The notes beneath the pieces are model-generated. The model was not told the DNA's origin, did no database searches, and saw nothing but the letters and a program-made list of their open reading frames with translations. From the NCBI GenBank assembly GCA_029777945.1, contig JAKORG010000038.1, forward strand, positions 1 through 45,997: DNA of 45,997 nucleotides. The letters are read 5' to 3'. This document shows positions 16,206 through 25,844 of the stretch, piece by piece. Source of the DNA: Deltaproteobacteria bacterium (GTDB lineage Bacteria; Desulfobacterota; Syntrophorhabdia; Syntrophorhabdales; Syntrophorhabdaceae). Within the stretch, counting starts at the first letter, position 1. The number at the start of each line of letters is the position of its first letter. The position numbers and the translations under genes were made by a program.

Positions 16206-17963
16206 CTATGTTAATGAAACTATTGAATCTTCTATTTTTTTCTCAATTGTATCAAATTGTTTTTTGTTATCTTCTGGTATAAATTTTGCCTTTGCTATGT
16301 CTTCAAGCACATCGAGCTTGGTCAACGCAGCGAGTGTTGCACCTTCTTTAAAGGCTTTTTTTATCTTTTCATAATAAATAATGATGAGTTTAAGGAGCCT
16401 GAATTGTTTTTCCGTTGAGGAATATGTATCCACATCATCAAAGGCATTCTGGTGTAGAAAGTCTTCTCTTATCATCTTTGCGGCCTGAAGTAAAAGTCTG
16501 TCTTCATGGGGAAGGGCATCGACACCGACAAGACGGACGAGTTCTTCAAGTTCTGCCTCTCTCTGGAGGATTTCCATGGCAGTCTTTCTGTATTTAGACC
16601 ACTCACCTTTAAAAATTCTGTCTGCATATTCATCTACCACGTCCTGATATAGAGAATAGGATGTTAACCAGTTAATCGCTGGAAAATGTCTTGAAAATGC
16701 AAGTTTATCATCAAGTCCCCAGAATACCTTAACAACCCTTAGTGTGGCCTGAACAACAGGTTCAGATAGGTCTCCACCAGGAGGTGATACAGCACCGATT
16801 ACAGTGATTGCCCCTTTTCTCTGGTCAGACCCGAGGCATATAACACTACCTGCCCTTTCATAGAAGCTTGCAATCCGTGAGCCGAGATATGCAGGATATC
16901 CTTCCTCGCCCGGCATCTCTTCCAGCCTTCCTGATATTTCCCTCATGGCCTCTGCCCAACGACTTGTAGAGTCTGCCATAAGAGCTACAGAGTAGCCCAT
17001 GTCCCTGTAATATTCTGCTATTACAATCCCAGTAAAAACGCTTGCCTCCCTTGCAGCAACGGGCATGTTCGATGTATTTGCTACAAGCACAGTTCTCTCC
17101 ATCAACGATTCACCTGATGCAGGGTCTTTTAAATGGGGAAACTCCATTAGCACATCTGTCATTTCATTGCCCCTCTCACCGCATCCTACATAGACCACAA
17201 TCTGTGCATCTGCCCATTTTGCAAGCTGATGCTGGACAACGGTTTTGCCGCTTCCGAATGGACCGGGAACACAGGCGGTTCCACCTTTTGTAATGGGGAA
17301 AAACATATCGATCACCCTCTGACCTGTAAACATGGGCTCAACGGGCATAATCTTTTTACTTACAGGTCTTGGTTCCCTAACAGGCCATCTTTGCACCATG
17401 GTGAGGACATGGTCTTTTCCGTCTTCTCCCTCTATTACTGCTATAACTTCATCTACATTTCCAGTTATAGATTCGATCTTTTTTATAATACCGGAAAAAT
17501 TGGGGGGAATCATTATCTTGTGAACAACGAGATTGCTTTCCTTTACAGTTCCAAGGATATCACCAGGTCCAACATTATCTCCTATTTTTACATTAGCGAT
17601 GAACTCCCACACAATGGATCTGTCAAGGGCAGGTTTTTCAGCACCCCGGACGATGTATTCACCGAATTCATACGAGAGTTTGTCCAGTGGTCTCTGGACC
17701 CCATCGTAGATTGATTTAATAAGGCCTGGTCCCAATTCAACGCTCAAAGGCTCCCCTGTTCTCCAAACAGGCTGACCAGGACCGATTCCTTCTGTTTCCT
17801 CGTAAACCTGTATTGAATAACTATCTCCTTTAATTTCTATGATTTCGCCGAAAAGCCTGCTCTCTCCCACCCTTACCATCTCGTACATTCTTGCGCCTTT
17901 TAGTCCTCTGGCCACAACGAGTGGGCCTGAAACCTTTATAACCTCTCCTTTGTTTTCGTTCAT
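16206..17963 (-). CDS. atpA: V-type ATP synthase catalytic subunit A
   Basis: Catalytic subunit that hydrolyses or makes ATP. 585 residues with Walker [14 protein letters not shown] (about 232-244), preceded by the family-specific non-homologous insert with P-G-D-I-L-G-T-V, then [20 protein letters not shown] and [10 protein letters not shown]. All the key ATPase motifs are intact. Located between F and B. Symbol in the V-type sense. Confidence 0.97.
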   Translation of the reverse strand: MNENKGEVIKVSGPLVVARGLKGARMYEMVRVGESRLFGEIIEIKGDSYSIQVYEETEGIGPGQPVWRTGEPLSVELGPGLIKSIYDGVQRPLDKLSYEFGEYIVRGAEKPALDRSIVWEFIANVKIGDNVGPGDILGTVKESNLVVHKIMIPPNFSGIIKKIESITGNVDEVIAVIEGEDGKDHVLTMVQRWPVREPRPVSKKIMPVEPMFTGQRVIDMFFPITKGGTACVPGPFGSGKTVVQHQLAKWADAQIVVYVGCGERGNEMTDVLMEFPHLKDPASGESLMERTVLVANTSNMPVAAREASVFTGIVIAEYYRDMGYSVALMADSTSRWAEAMREISGRLEEMPGEEGYPAYLGSRIASFYERAGSVICLGSDQRKGAITVIGAVSPPGGDLSEPVVQATLRVVKVFWGLDDKLAFSRHFPAINWLTSYSLYQDVVDEYADRIFKGEWSKYRKTAMEILQREAELEELVRLVGVDALPHEDRLLLQAAKMIREDFLHQNAFDDVDTYSSTEKQFRLLKLIIIYYEKIKKAFKEGATLAALTKLDVLEDIAKAKFIPEDNKKQFDTIEKKIEDSIVSLT

Positions 17964-17980
17964 AGCCTGATCCTTAGTTT

Positions 17981-18310
17981 TTATTTAAATATGTCCTTAC
18001 CAAGAATATCTATACCTATAGAATGTTCAACGGTCTTGCTTATTGCAAGAAAGCTCGTGTGTCTACTCCCCTCGTGAGTAGGTATAACAGTAATAATTGC
18101 CTTACTCCTTTGCCTGAATTCATCTATTGCATCAGGTTTTTCCATTGCTAAACTTTCTGTAACAAATACAAGTCCCACATCAGGGGCACCTGAGAGCTTT
18201 ATCAACTCACGTTCTAATTTAGTGCTGTCCTCCACTGTTATGAGTTCAAATCCCACTGCCTTAAATTCCATTATAAGATGTCTTTCTCCCACCACATATG
18301 CCTTATACAT
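17981..18310 (-). CDS. atpF: V-type ATP synthase subunit F
   Basis: 109-residue regulatory subunit attached to the central stalk. It has the Rossmann-like pattern [15 protein letters not shown] near the N-terminus, L-V-F-V-T-E-S-L-A and I-I-T-V-I-P. It overlaps subunit C by 8 nt and precedes A. Confidence 0.92.
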   Translation of the reverse strand: MYKAYVVGERHLIMEFKAVGFELITVEDSTKLERELIKLSGAPDVGLVFVTESLAMEKPDAIDEFRQRSKAIITVIPTHEGSRHTSFLAISKTVEHSIGIDILGKDIFK

Positions 18311-19295
18311 AGCAGTCCCTTATCCTTGCCTTTAGAAAATCTCTATCTATGTTGTTTATTCTTCCCATTACAACGAGTTTTAAGTTCTGCATTTCGTTTA
18401 GTAGACCCAGAAGAAATGCAAAGACCCTTTCTGGGCCTGCAGTTTGATATGCTCCTATATGGGCCATATTTGAAAGAAAGTTATTGACCCTGAACTCAAA
18501 GATGGATATGTGGTCTACCTCTTCGTATTCAGCGCATTCAAAGAAGATGTCCCCGATTTCTCCACCTATTATGCCACGCCAGTTTTCTATATTAGGTGTC
18601 ACTGCCAGTTCATCAATAAGATGGTCATAACCTGGGATAGGTGAAAGATATTGTTGGTAATGTTTCATGGGTATGCCCTTGTCCATACCCCTCCCCATGG
18701 CAATAATGATGTAAGATGTTATTCTCAGTCTTATGTATTTTTTAATAAGTTCTGATTTTGTTTCATCTGAAATTAATAAAAGGTGTCTTAAATACGCACC
18801 ATCCACTATAATATCAAGTAAAGCGGGATTAATACCCAATATCTCCCCTGTCTGCCATGCATAGGATTCCTTAAAGGTTTTTGGCAAATCTGCATAATCT
18901 TTCTGGGCTATGGCAGAAAGCATGTCATAAGAAAAAAGACATGGTGGAAAAACAAAATCTGTTTTATCTTTTATGGCTGATGCGAGATTAAGATAATCGT
19001 TTTGAATCAAAAACAAATCAACAGGTAGTGGAGAAGGGCAGTCACTTCTTAAAGAAAAGGCTATATCATTAAAACATCTATCAAAGATATTTCCAAATTC
19101 TTCGCTGAGCCACATTGCACCAGGAGAAATATAATCTTTCAAATATGTATCCTGCAGTATGACTATTATATCGTCTATTCTCTCTTGATTTATTAAATTC
19201 AGAAAGAATTCCTTTGGAAGAAATGTAGCTTCAAGCACGCTGATTCTTCCGCATACAAATCCCCATTTAGCAAAATTGTTTATTTTAGGTATCAT
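18303..19295 (-). CDS. atpC: V-type ATP synthase subunit C (d-type)
   Basis: 330 residues, mainly helical. It belongs to the V/A subunit C/d family that caps the proteolipid ring and links it to the D/F stalk. Sequence conservation is low, as usual for this family; Y-L-R-H-L-L-L-I-S-D and the C-terminal E-R-V-F-A-F-L-L-G-L-L-N-E-M-x-N-L-x-L-V-M-G-R-I-N support it. Overlaps subunit E by 4 nt. Confidence 0.88.
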   Translation of the reverse strand: MIPKINNFAKWGFVCGRISVLEATFLPKEFFLNLINQERIDDIIVILQDTYLKDYISPGAMWLSEEFGNIFDRCFNDIAFSLRSDCPSPLPVDLFLIQNDYLNLASAIKDKTDFVFPPCLFSYDMLSAIAQKDYADLPKTFKESYAWQTGEILGINPALLDIIVDGAYLRHLLLISDETKSELIKKYIRLRITSYIIIAMGRGMDKGIPMKHYQQYLSPIPGYDHLIDELAVTPNIENWRGIIGGEIGDIFFECAEYEEVDHISIFEFRVNNFLSNMAHIGAYQTAGPERVFAFLLGLLNEMQNLKLVVMGRINNIDRDFLKARIRDCYV

Positions 19296-19900
19296 TTTTC
19301 CATACTATCCTTAAATAACTCTTTTGCTATAACAGGCAGCATTTCTTTCTTCAGGTCGCTCAATAGAAGGTCTAAGGTCTGGTTTACCTCATAATCCTTT
19401 GTAATAAAAATAAAACCACCTCTGTCCTGTAAGAAATTTTTATCATCTATGAAAAGCTTCATGTTTTCGGCTCTATCTTTGTTCAGTCTTTCTACTAATC
19501 TTGTAAAGGAATCCTTTTCTTCTTTATGCACCTGAATGACACCGGCTGTATTAAAGGCTGTTTTTTCTAAAAGCCTTGCCATTAAATCCATATACTTTTC
19601 CTCAGGGAGGTTCAGTACCTTTTCCCTTGCCCTTTTTATTATTCTATCAATCAGGGTATTTCGTTTCTCCAGTATTTTTTTATTCGTGATGCCTTTAAAC
19701 TGAACGAGTTTTCTTGCAAATTCATCGGATATCTCCTGGACCCTTGTTTTGTATATCCTTTCATATTCTTCGTCGATCTCTTGTTTTTTTCTTTTAAGAA
19801 GGGTGTCTGAATTTTTCTTTGCAAGGTCTATTATATTTTTTGCCTCTCTTCTTGCATCGGACAAAACAGCTTCGCGAATCTTTTCTATACCCATGAACAA
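19292..19900 (-). CDS. atpE: V-type ATP synthase subunit E
   Basis: Peripheral stalk subunit (202 residues). A long charged N-terminal helix (about 1-95) forms the stator coiled coil with subunit H/G, and a small globular C-terminal part has F-I-F-I-T-K-D-Y-E-V-N-Q-T-L-D-L-L-L, typical of E subunits. Position between K and C is the usual one. Confidence 0.9.
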   Translation of the reverse strand: MFMGIEKIREAVLSDARREAKNIIDLAKKNSDTLLKRKKQEIDEEYERIYKTRVQEISDEFARKLVQFKGITNKKILEKRNTLIDRIIKRAREKVLNLPEEKYMDLMARLLEKTAFNTAGVIQVHKEEKDSFTRLVERLNKDRAENMKLFIDDKNFLQDRGGFIFITKDYEVNQTLDLLLSDLKKEMLPVIAKELFKDSMEK

Positions 19901-19919
19901 TTGCCCCCTTTTTAAACCC

Positions 19920-20432
19920 TTAGCCTAAAAACTTCAACACCACAGGCTGGGTAAGAAATATGATAAAAAGAACTGTTGCAAGGAGACCTACAACTGCATA
20001 GGTCTCTACAAAGGCAGGAAACAGAATTGCCCTTCCTGCTGATTCAGGCCTTCTTGCAATAAGGGAGATTCCAGCAGCAGATGCCTCACCCTGTTTTATG
20101 GCTGACATCAACTGGGCAATGCCACATCCTAAACCCACAAAGAACATGGCAAGTCCAGTACCCAGAGAGATCTTTATTGAAGAACCACCTATAAGCCCTG
20201 TTTGGGTCATAATCAATATGGCTGCAATAAAACCATAAAAACCCTGAGTACCAGGTAGGGCTATCATGACAAGCATCCTTCCAAAAAGTTCTGGTTTTTC
20301 CCTCAAAACACCTGCGCACTGATGAACAGCAATAGATATACCCCAGGCAGAACCTGCGCCTGCCAGACCAAATGCGAGCCCTGCACCTCCATAGCAAAGT
20401 CCTCTACCTATTTCAATCCATTCTGGTGACAT
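19920..20432 (-). CDS. atpK: V-type ATP synthase proteolipid subunit K (Na+-type ligand set)
   Basis: Rotor-ring subunit with four membrane helices formed by two fused hairpins. Only the second hairpin has the ion-binding carboxylate (E143); the first has Q63 in the equivalent stretch. The residues L59, T62, Q63, Y66 (L-P-G-T-Q-G-F-Y-G), Q107 (G-I-A-Q) and E143 match the Na+ ligands of Enterococcus hirae NtpK (L61, T64, Q65, Y68, Q110, E139). A sodium-translocating or at least sodium-capable ring is therefore inferred. 170 residues, normal for this form. Confidence 0.95.
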   Translation of the reverse strand: MSPEWIEIGRGLCYGGAGLAFGLAGAGSAWGISIAVHQCAGVLREKPELFGRMLVMIALPGTQGFYGFIAAILIMTQTGLIGGSSIKISLGTGLAMFFVGLGCGIAQLMSAIKQGEASAAGISLIARRPESAGRAILFPAFVETYAVVGLLATVLFIIFLTQPVVLKFLG

Positions 20433-20447
20433 CTTTTTCCTCCTCGT

Positions 20448-22523
20448 TTAAATTATTGCCTTTTTTTCCTTTTTTATAATACATAAGTTGGAATCAAATC
20501 CTAAGGGTTGAAAGGGCCTTGCACCTCCTTCATAAAATCTTCCAAAAAACTCTACGAATATTAGCCTCATGGAATGGACAAAAGCACCGAGGGCACTTAT
20601 CAAGAAGTTGAAAACATGGCCTATCACAAGGACGATTATAAAAAGAATAATCCCTATATAGGGGATACCTTTTAACATCCCTGCCATGAGGTTAAATGCC
20701 ATTGCCACAATGGATGTGGTGAGACCCAAGGCAAGGAGCCTGCAGTAAGAAAGGGTGTCTCCTATAAAGGCTGTAATACCGTAGCTACCTACAATTCCAT
20801 ACAGGCTTATTAAACCCCCGGCAAACCTTCCTGCCGTGCCCTTTATTTCTCTTCCCTGGGTGAGGATCAAACCTATAGCACCAATTATAAAAAGAAAGAT
20901 ACCTGTATTAAAAATGGATTTTGGTAAATCTGTGAATACCTGACCTGCCATAATGAGAATACCGGTTAATGTTATAATCCAGCATAGACCATCGGAGATA
21001 ACACCGATAAAATCCCTTTTTCTGTATAGGCCATACATTTTCAAAGTGATTCCGAAGAATTGGTTAAGGACGCCTAAACCAAGGGCTATTATTAAGGCAA
21101 TAATGGTCTTAGCCATAGGGTCTATGATTACAAACTTCTGTTGAAGCATATAAAGGATATTTCCTTCTCCTAAATATTCTGGTTTATACAGGTCTCCAAA
21201 CCAGGAGCCTGTTAATGCGCCGAAGATGATGCTACTTATACCACCGTAAAAAAGCATACGAGATAGATTGTTCACACCTCTATATAACCTTGTTTTTTTT
21301 GAAAGATAGGCACCCATTAAAGTAAGCATAATGCCATAGCATACATCGCTAAAACATATACCGAAGAAAAGATAAAAGTTTATCTGCATAAACGGGGTTG
21401 GGTCAAAGTTTTTATAATAGGGTAACCCGAACATCTCTGTTAAAAGCTGTATGGGTCTTAATAGATAAGGGACAGAGATGCTGACAGGCACATCCTCTTC
21501 CGGTGATGGATCTTCTATGGTAATAATCGATTGGGGAAACTCTTTTTCAATTGTATTTTTAAGTAATTCCGTATCTTTTGCCCTAATGTAACCGCTTACC
21601 ATATAGACCCATTTACCTTCTACCCCTTTCATTAAGGCGAGTTGTCTGTTTCTGACATTGGTCCAGTAGGCCTTTAAAATTAATAGCTTCTTTTTAGCCT
21701 CTCGAGGCGTATTGTCTTCTAATAAATAATTTACCTTTTCTTTGACCTCGGCAATCTTGTTTTTGTAGTTTTCTTTGTCTTCCTCAAGTTCTGCCATACG
21801 TTCTTTTACTTTTTCTTTTCTTTTTGGAAGGGTAATTTCTTCGAAATTCAATTCGGATAATAACTTTTTTACTTCCTCTTCATATTCTTTTAAAAAGGCA
21901 AATATAACCTTTACCTTGATTACTGTATCTTTCCTGTCTTCTTTTTCTTTTAACCCTTCTGATGGGGAGACTTTTTCCCATGCAATCCATTGCCAAATTT
22001 CTTCTTTTTCGTCTATTGCCTTCAATTTTTTTTCAGGCACATAACCTATAAGTATTTTGATGCGTTTTGTAGAATAGAGCTCTTCGAGGTCAATATCGAT
22101 ATCCATTAGGGGTCTTAGGTCTTCCATCTCCGTTTCTATCTCTGCTATAATCCTTTCTGCATTTCTATATGTCTCGTCAAGCTCGACAGCATATTTGTAG
22201 TGCTCATCCAGATTATATTCTTTAAGGATTTTATTTAATTCAGTCTCAGATGTCACAACAGGTAGAGGTGTTAGGCTTTTCAAAAAATTTTCCTTTTCAG
22301 GTAGAAAGGTATCCATGAGGTTGAGGATAAAGTCTATTTTGTTTAGATTGCTATCAGCCGATGAAGTATCTACCTTGGGTGTGGTAAACGGCACATCGTC
22401 TTTTAAGATACTTCTTGCATCAATAACCTCCATTATTCCGAGGTTATTGATAGTTTTTATCAAGCGCCTGTGGGCTTCCTTAGTATTTACTATGGTTACT
22501 TTTTTCAATGGCTCAATAGCCAT
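20448..22523 (-). CDS. atpI: V-type ATP synthase subunit I (a subunit)
   Basis: Stator membrane subunit that provides the ion half-channels. A soluble, coiled-coil-rich N-terminal half (about 1-370) is followed by about eight membrane helices. The conserved arginine that releases the ion from the ring is at about residue 595 in L-S-Y-x-R-L-L-A-L-G-L. The D-P-T-P-F and F-G-I-C-F-S-D-V-C-Y-G segments are typical. 691 residues. Between the H and K genes. Not the same as F-type AtpI. Confidence 0.94.
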   Translation of the reverse strand: MAIEPLKKVTIVNTKEAHRRLIKTINNLGIMEVIDARSILKDDVPFTTPKVDTSSADSNLNKIDFILNLMDTFLPEKENFLKSLTPLPVVTSETELNKILKEYNLDEHYKYAVELDETYRNAERIIAEIETEMEDLRPLMDIDIDLEELYSTKRIKILIGYVPEKKLKAIDEKEEIWQWIAWEKVSPSEGLKEKEDRKDTVIKVKVIFAFLKEYEEEVKKLLSELNFEEITLPKRKEKVKERMAELEEDKENYKNKIAEVKEKVNYLLEDNTPREAKKKLLILKAYWTNVRNRQLALMKGVEGKWVYMVSGYIRAKDTELLKNTIEKEFPQSIITIEDPSPEEDVPVSISVPYLLRPIQLLTEMFGLPYYKNFDPTPFMQINFYLFFGICFSDVCYGIMLTLMGAYLSKKTRLYRGVNNLSRMLFYGGISSIIFGALTGSWFGDLYKPEYLGEGNILYMLQQKFVIIDPMAKTIIALIIALGLGVLNQFFGITLKMYGLYRKRDFIGVISDGLCWIITLTGILIMAGQVFTDLPKSIFNTGIFLFIIGAIGLILTQGREIKGTAGRFAGGLISLYGIVGSYGITAFIGDTLSYCRLLALGLTTSIVAMAFNLMAGMLKGIPYIGIILFIIVLVIGHVFNFLISALGAFVHSMRLIFVEFFGRFYEGGARPFQPLGFDSNLCIIKKEKKAII

Positions 22524-22532
22524 AAGATAACC

Positions 22533-22844
22533 TTAAAGCTCAAACAATTTCGATACTAAAGCCTCTGCATGCCTCTCAATAACATCATTATGAATTGAAT
22601 CGATTGCTTCAAGTAAAGATTTTTCTTCCTCTTCCAATCTTTTGAATGCTTCTTTAAATTCGTTTTCTGCCTTTTCTTTAAACAATGCAATGGATTCTTC
22701 TAATTTCAACCTTTTTTCATTTTCATAGGAACGTATCTCTTCTTCGCATTCCTTTTCTATCCTTTTTGCTTCTGTGTATGCATTTTCTAATATTGAATCT
22801 GCCTCTTTTTCTATTGTAATAACATCGTTTATAATTAAGCCCAT
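22533..22844 (-). CDS. V-type ATP synthase subunit H/G-like stalk protein
   Basis: 103 residues, almost entirely a charged heptad-rich helix (E/K/A-rich, about 10-90), with no other domain. First gene of the operon and directly before subunit I, the place of AhaH/AtpH, the partner of subunit E in the peripheral stalk. Assigned by position and coiled-coil character rather than by sequence motifs. Confidence 0.78.
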   Translation of the reverse strand: MGLIINDVITIEKEADSILENAYTEAKRIEKECEEEIRSYENEKRLKLEESIALFKEKAENEFKEAFKRLEEEEKSLLEAIDSIHNDVIERHAEALVSKLFEL

Positions 22845-22910
22845 TAGATAACCCCACCTTTTTTAAACTTGTAGATTTAAATAGAAATTAATAGCATCAC
22901 TATTTTTTTG

Positions 22911-22939
22911 TTTTTATCATATAAAAAAATACTCGTCAA
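22911..22939 (-). promoter_or_regulatory. Putative V-ATPase operon promoter
   Basis: Minus strand TTGACG (22939-22934), 17-nt spacer, TAAAAA (22916-22911), in the 150-nt gap between the divergent V-ATPase operon and rlmN. Leader of about 60 nt. Confidence 0.45.
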
Positions 22940-22963
22940 GTTTTTAACTGGGAATTCTACTCA

Positions 22964-22992
22964 TTGTGGTTTGTCTAAAATTTATTTATAAT
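22964..22992 (+). promoter_or_regulatory. Putative rlmN promoter
   Basis: TTGTGG (22964-22969), 17-nt spacer, TATAAT (22987-22992). The -10 box overlaps the first possible ATG (22991), so transcription would begin near 22999, after that codon. This argues for the later ATG at 23009 as the true start, with a leader of only about 10 nt. Confidence 0.5.
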
Positions 22993-23008
22993 GTTTAGAT
23001 TAAGAAAT

Positions 23009-24124
23009 ATGGTTAATTTTTTCGAACTCCCATTAAAAGAACTGGAAGATATTATAGGCGGTATAGGGAAAGAACGCTATAGGGCGAGACAGCTTTTTAG
23101 ATGGATTTACAAAAAAGGTGTTTACGATTTCACTGTAATGGATGATATCCCGAAGAGTTTGAGAAATCTCTTTAGAGACATGTTTAATATTGAGACACTT
23201 CAGCTGGGAGGGTCTTTTTATTCAAAAGACGGCTCTGTGAAACTTTCTTTTGAAACAGAAGACAATCATTTAATCGAAAGCGTTATGATCCCAGAAAAAA
23301 ATAGATTGACTTTATGTGTGTCAAGTCAGGTTGGTTGTAGAATGGCCTGTGCCTTCTGTGTTACAGGAAAAATGGGTTTTATCAGAAATTTAACTACAAA
23401 GGAGATTATAGGCCAGGTTATTGCTGCAAGGGATTTTTTGAAAAACAGGGGATTATCCCCGGAGGCTGATAAAAAAATAAATGGTCATGATACAGGAAAA
23501 GACGGAAATCAAACTCAAAGAATAACCAATATTGTGTTTATGGGTATGGGTGAACCCATGGACAATCTTGAAAATGTTATTAAAGCCATAGATATATTAA
23601 AAGATCAAAATGGACTTGACTTTTCAAAAAGAAGAATCACCATATCCACCGTAGGCTTACTTGCAGGGCTTAAAACATTAAAGCCTGGTACTGCCGGTAT
23701 TGCTATATCATTAAATGCCCCTGACGATAAGAAGAGGGTAAAAATAATGCCCATAAACAGGCTTTATCCTGTAAGGGATATTATTGAATTTGTCAAAAAC
23801 TATAAAACAAGCCCCAGGGAGCGTATTACCTTTGAATATGTGATGCTTAAGGATTTCAACGATTCCATAGAAGATGCAAAGGCATTATACGAATTACTCA
23901 GAGGGGTAAAGTGTAAAATAAACCTCATACCCTTCAACGAATCACCTTTTTCCGAATTTAAAACCCCTGAGAGAGACACTGTTAATGAATTTCATAAATA
24001 TCTTATTGAAAGGTTTATGACAGTGATTATAAGAGATTCAAGGGGCGCTGATGTGCACGGAGCCTGTGGACAGCTTGGTATGAGCTATTTGATGACAAAG
24101 AACAAAGAAAAGGCAGGTAAATAA
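23009..24124 (+). CDS. rlmN: 23S rRNA / tRNA adenine C2-methyltransferase RlmN
   Basis: Radical-SAM enzyme that methylates C2 of A2503 in 23S rRNA and A37 of some tRNAs. It has the radical-SAM C-R-M-A-C-A-F-C motif (C-x3-C-x2-C), G-M-G-E-P-M-D-N, S-L-N-A-P-D and the C-terminal R-G-A-D-V-H-G-A-C-G-Q-L with the second catalytic Cys. Members usually begin near the F-x-L-P-L-x-E-L-E segment. This and the promoter position favour ATG 23009; an in-frame ATG exists 6 codons earlier at 22991. The enzyme has an uncommon lysine- and asparagine-rich insert after the radical-SAM core (about residues 145-170). Confidence 0.94.
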   Translation: MVNFFELPLKELEDIIGGIGKERYRARQLFRWIYKKGVYDFTVMDDIPKSLRNLFRDMFNIETLQLGGSFYSKDGSVKLSFETEDNHLIESVMIPEKNRLTLCVSSQVGCRMACAFCVTGKMGFIRNLTTKEIIGQVIAARDFLKNRGLSPEADKKINGHDTGKDGNQTQRITNIVFMGMGEPMDNLENVIKAIDILKDQNGLDFSKRRITISTVGLLAGLKTLKPGTAGIAISLNAPDDKKRVKIMPINRLYPVRDIIEFVKNYKTSPRERITFEYVMLKDFNDSIEDAKALYELLRGVKCKINLIPFNESPFSEFKTPERDTVNEFHKYLIERFMTVIIRDSRGADVHGACGQLGMSYLMTKNKEKAGK

Positions 24125-24149
24125 AAAATAAAAATGGTGAGGAGATAAC

Positions 24150-25787
24150 ATAGAACTTTACGGCAACACAATCGGTTTAAATCACCTTATCAAAAGAAGG
24201 CTTTTAAAACTTTACAGAAAAAGGGTTGAACCCACCAAAATTATAACTTATGACATTGCCCAGTCCATCACAGGTATCTCAACAGAAATCTCAAGGCAGA
24301 TAGGTATCCTCATTAACCGAAGGGGAGTTATAGAGTATGTAATTGTAGGTGATAAAAATAGAATCGAAATACCAAAACTTTCAACAGAAAGGGTGGGCAG
24401 GGCGAGATTCAGAGGCTTGAGATTTATACATACCCACCTGAACAATGAATTCCTAACAAAAGAGGACTTAACAGACCTTTCTTTATTGCAGCTGGACATG
24501 GTGGGATGTTTGACTGAAATAGAAGGTGGTGAATCAGGGCTTATTCATATAGGCTATTTAATACCTGAGACAAAAAGGCAGAAGGCATGGGCATTTATCG
24601 GCCCATTGGATTTGAAAGAACTAAATATAGATTTTATTGAATTCATAACCGAACTGGAGAATGAATTTGTAAGGGAAAGGGGAAGGTTATACGATATAAA
24701 AGATGAAAAGGAAAAGGCGGTCCTTGTAAGTGTAATGCCCCCTAATTCTAAAAAAATACCAGACGAGAGTATTTTGGAGATGAAAGAATTATGCTATTCT
24801 GCAGGCATAACTGTTCTCGACACAGTAATCCAGAGGCCAAAAGAACTCCATCCTACGTTTCTTATAGGAAAGGGTAAAATGGAAGAGGTGATAATGAAGT
24901 GCCAACAATTAGGTGCAGATTTAATAGTTTTTGACGAAGGTTTAACCCCTGGTCAGATAAATAATATCTTATCCATAACAGAACTAAATGTTATAGATAG
25001 AAATCAACTCATCCTTGATATTTTTGCCCAGAGGGCAAAAACAAATGAGGCAAAGATACAGGTAGAGCTGGCTCAACTCCGTTATATACTACCGAGACTT
25101 GCCAGCATCAACAGAGCCTTTTCAAGGATTACAGGCCGAATTGGCACAAGAGGACCGGGTGAGACAAAGCTTGAGGTGGATAAAAGAAGAATCAGGGAGA
25201 GGATTTCATTGCTTGAAAGAAGGCTTGAAGATATTGAAGAGGTAAGAGACAGAAAAAGGGAGAAGAGAAAGGCCACAAATATCCCTGTAGTGTCAATTGT
25301 TGGTTATACCAATTCTGGCAAATCAACGCTATTAAATCTTCTGACAAAGAGTAATGTTGAGGTTCAGGATATGGCTTTCAGCACCCTAAATCCAACAACA
25401 AGGCTTATAAAATACCCGGCAAGAAAAAAGATAATACTTACAGATACTGTGGGGTTTATAAAAAATTTACCCGACGTTTTACTGAAGGCATTCATTGCAA
25501 CCCTTGAGGAATTAAGGGATGCCCATCTCCTTATCCATTTAGTAGATATAAGCACTGCAGATTTTGAAGATAAAATAAAGGCAGTGGATGAGATATTGGA
25601 TTTCCTTGACCTTCAGAACAAAGAAAGGCTGATTGTATTCAATAAGATAGACAAGATAGACAGGTCTTTTATAAAAAACCTGGAACAGAGATACAATGCC
25701 ATATCAATATCGTGTCTTAAAAAAATAGGGATTGAAAGACTTATAGACTCTATTGAAGGCAGACTCAACATCCATAGTGTTGACTGA
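24150..25787 (+). CDS. hflX: GTPase HflX with N-terminal extension; apparent AUA start
   Basis: Ribosome-associated GTPase that splits or rescues stalled 70S ribosomes. The C-terminal half has G1 G-Y-T-N-S-G-K-S-T-L-L-N, D-T-V-G-F-I and N-K-I-D; before it are the HflX domain (G-K-G-K, D-E-x-L-T-P-G-Q) and G-P-G-E-T-K-L-E. The frame is open upstream of the first conventional start (GTG 24393), back to a stop at 24138. The extra 81 residues (L-Y-G-N-T-I-G-L ... S-R-Q-I-G-I-L-I-N-R-R-G) resemble the N-terminal extension of HflX in related phyla. No ATG, GTG or TTG lies in that extension. An ATA at 24150 sits 5 nt after GGTGAGGAG, so AUA initiation is inferred. Confidence 0.9.
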   Translation: MELYGNTIGLNHLIKRRLLKLYRKRVEPTKIITYDIAQSITGISTEISRQIGILINRRGVIEYVIVGDKNRIEIPKLSTERVGRARFRGLRFIHTHLNNEFLTKEDLTDLSLLQLDMVGCLTEIEGGESGLIHIGYLIPETKRQKAWAFIGPLDLKELNIDFIEFITELENEFVRERGRLYDIKDEKEKAVLVSVMPPNSKKIPDESILEMKELCYSAGITVLDTVIQRPKELHPTFLIGKGKMEEVIMKCQQLGADLIVFDEGLTPGQINNILSITELNVIDRNQLILDIFAQRAKTNEAKIQVELAQLRYILPRLASINRAFSRITGRIGTRGPGETKLEVDKRRIRERISLLERRLEDIEEVRDRKREKRKATNIPVVSIVGYTNSGKSTLLNLLTKSNVEVQDMAFSTLNPTTRLIKYPARKKIILTDTVGFIKNLPDVLLKAFIATLEELRDAHLLIHLVDISTADFEDKIKAVDEILDFLDLQNKERLIVFNKIDKIDRSFIKNLEQRYNAISISCLKKIGIERLIDSIEGRLNIHSVD

Positions 25788-25844
25788 GCGTAATCCCTGT
25801 GTTAGCATTGATAGGTTATACTAATTGAGTTCAGGAGTATTTAA

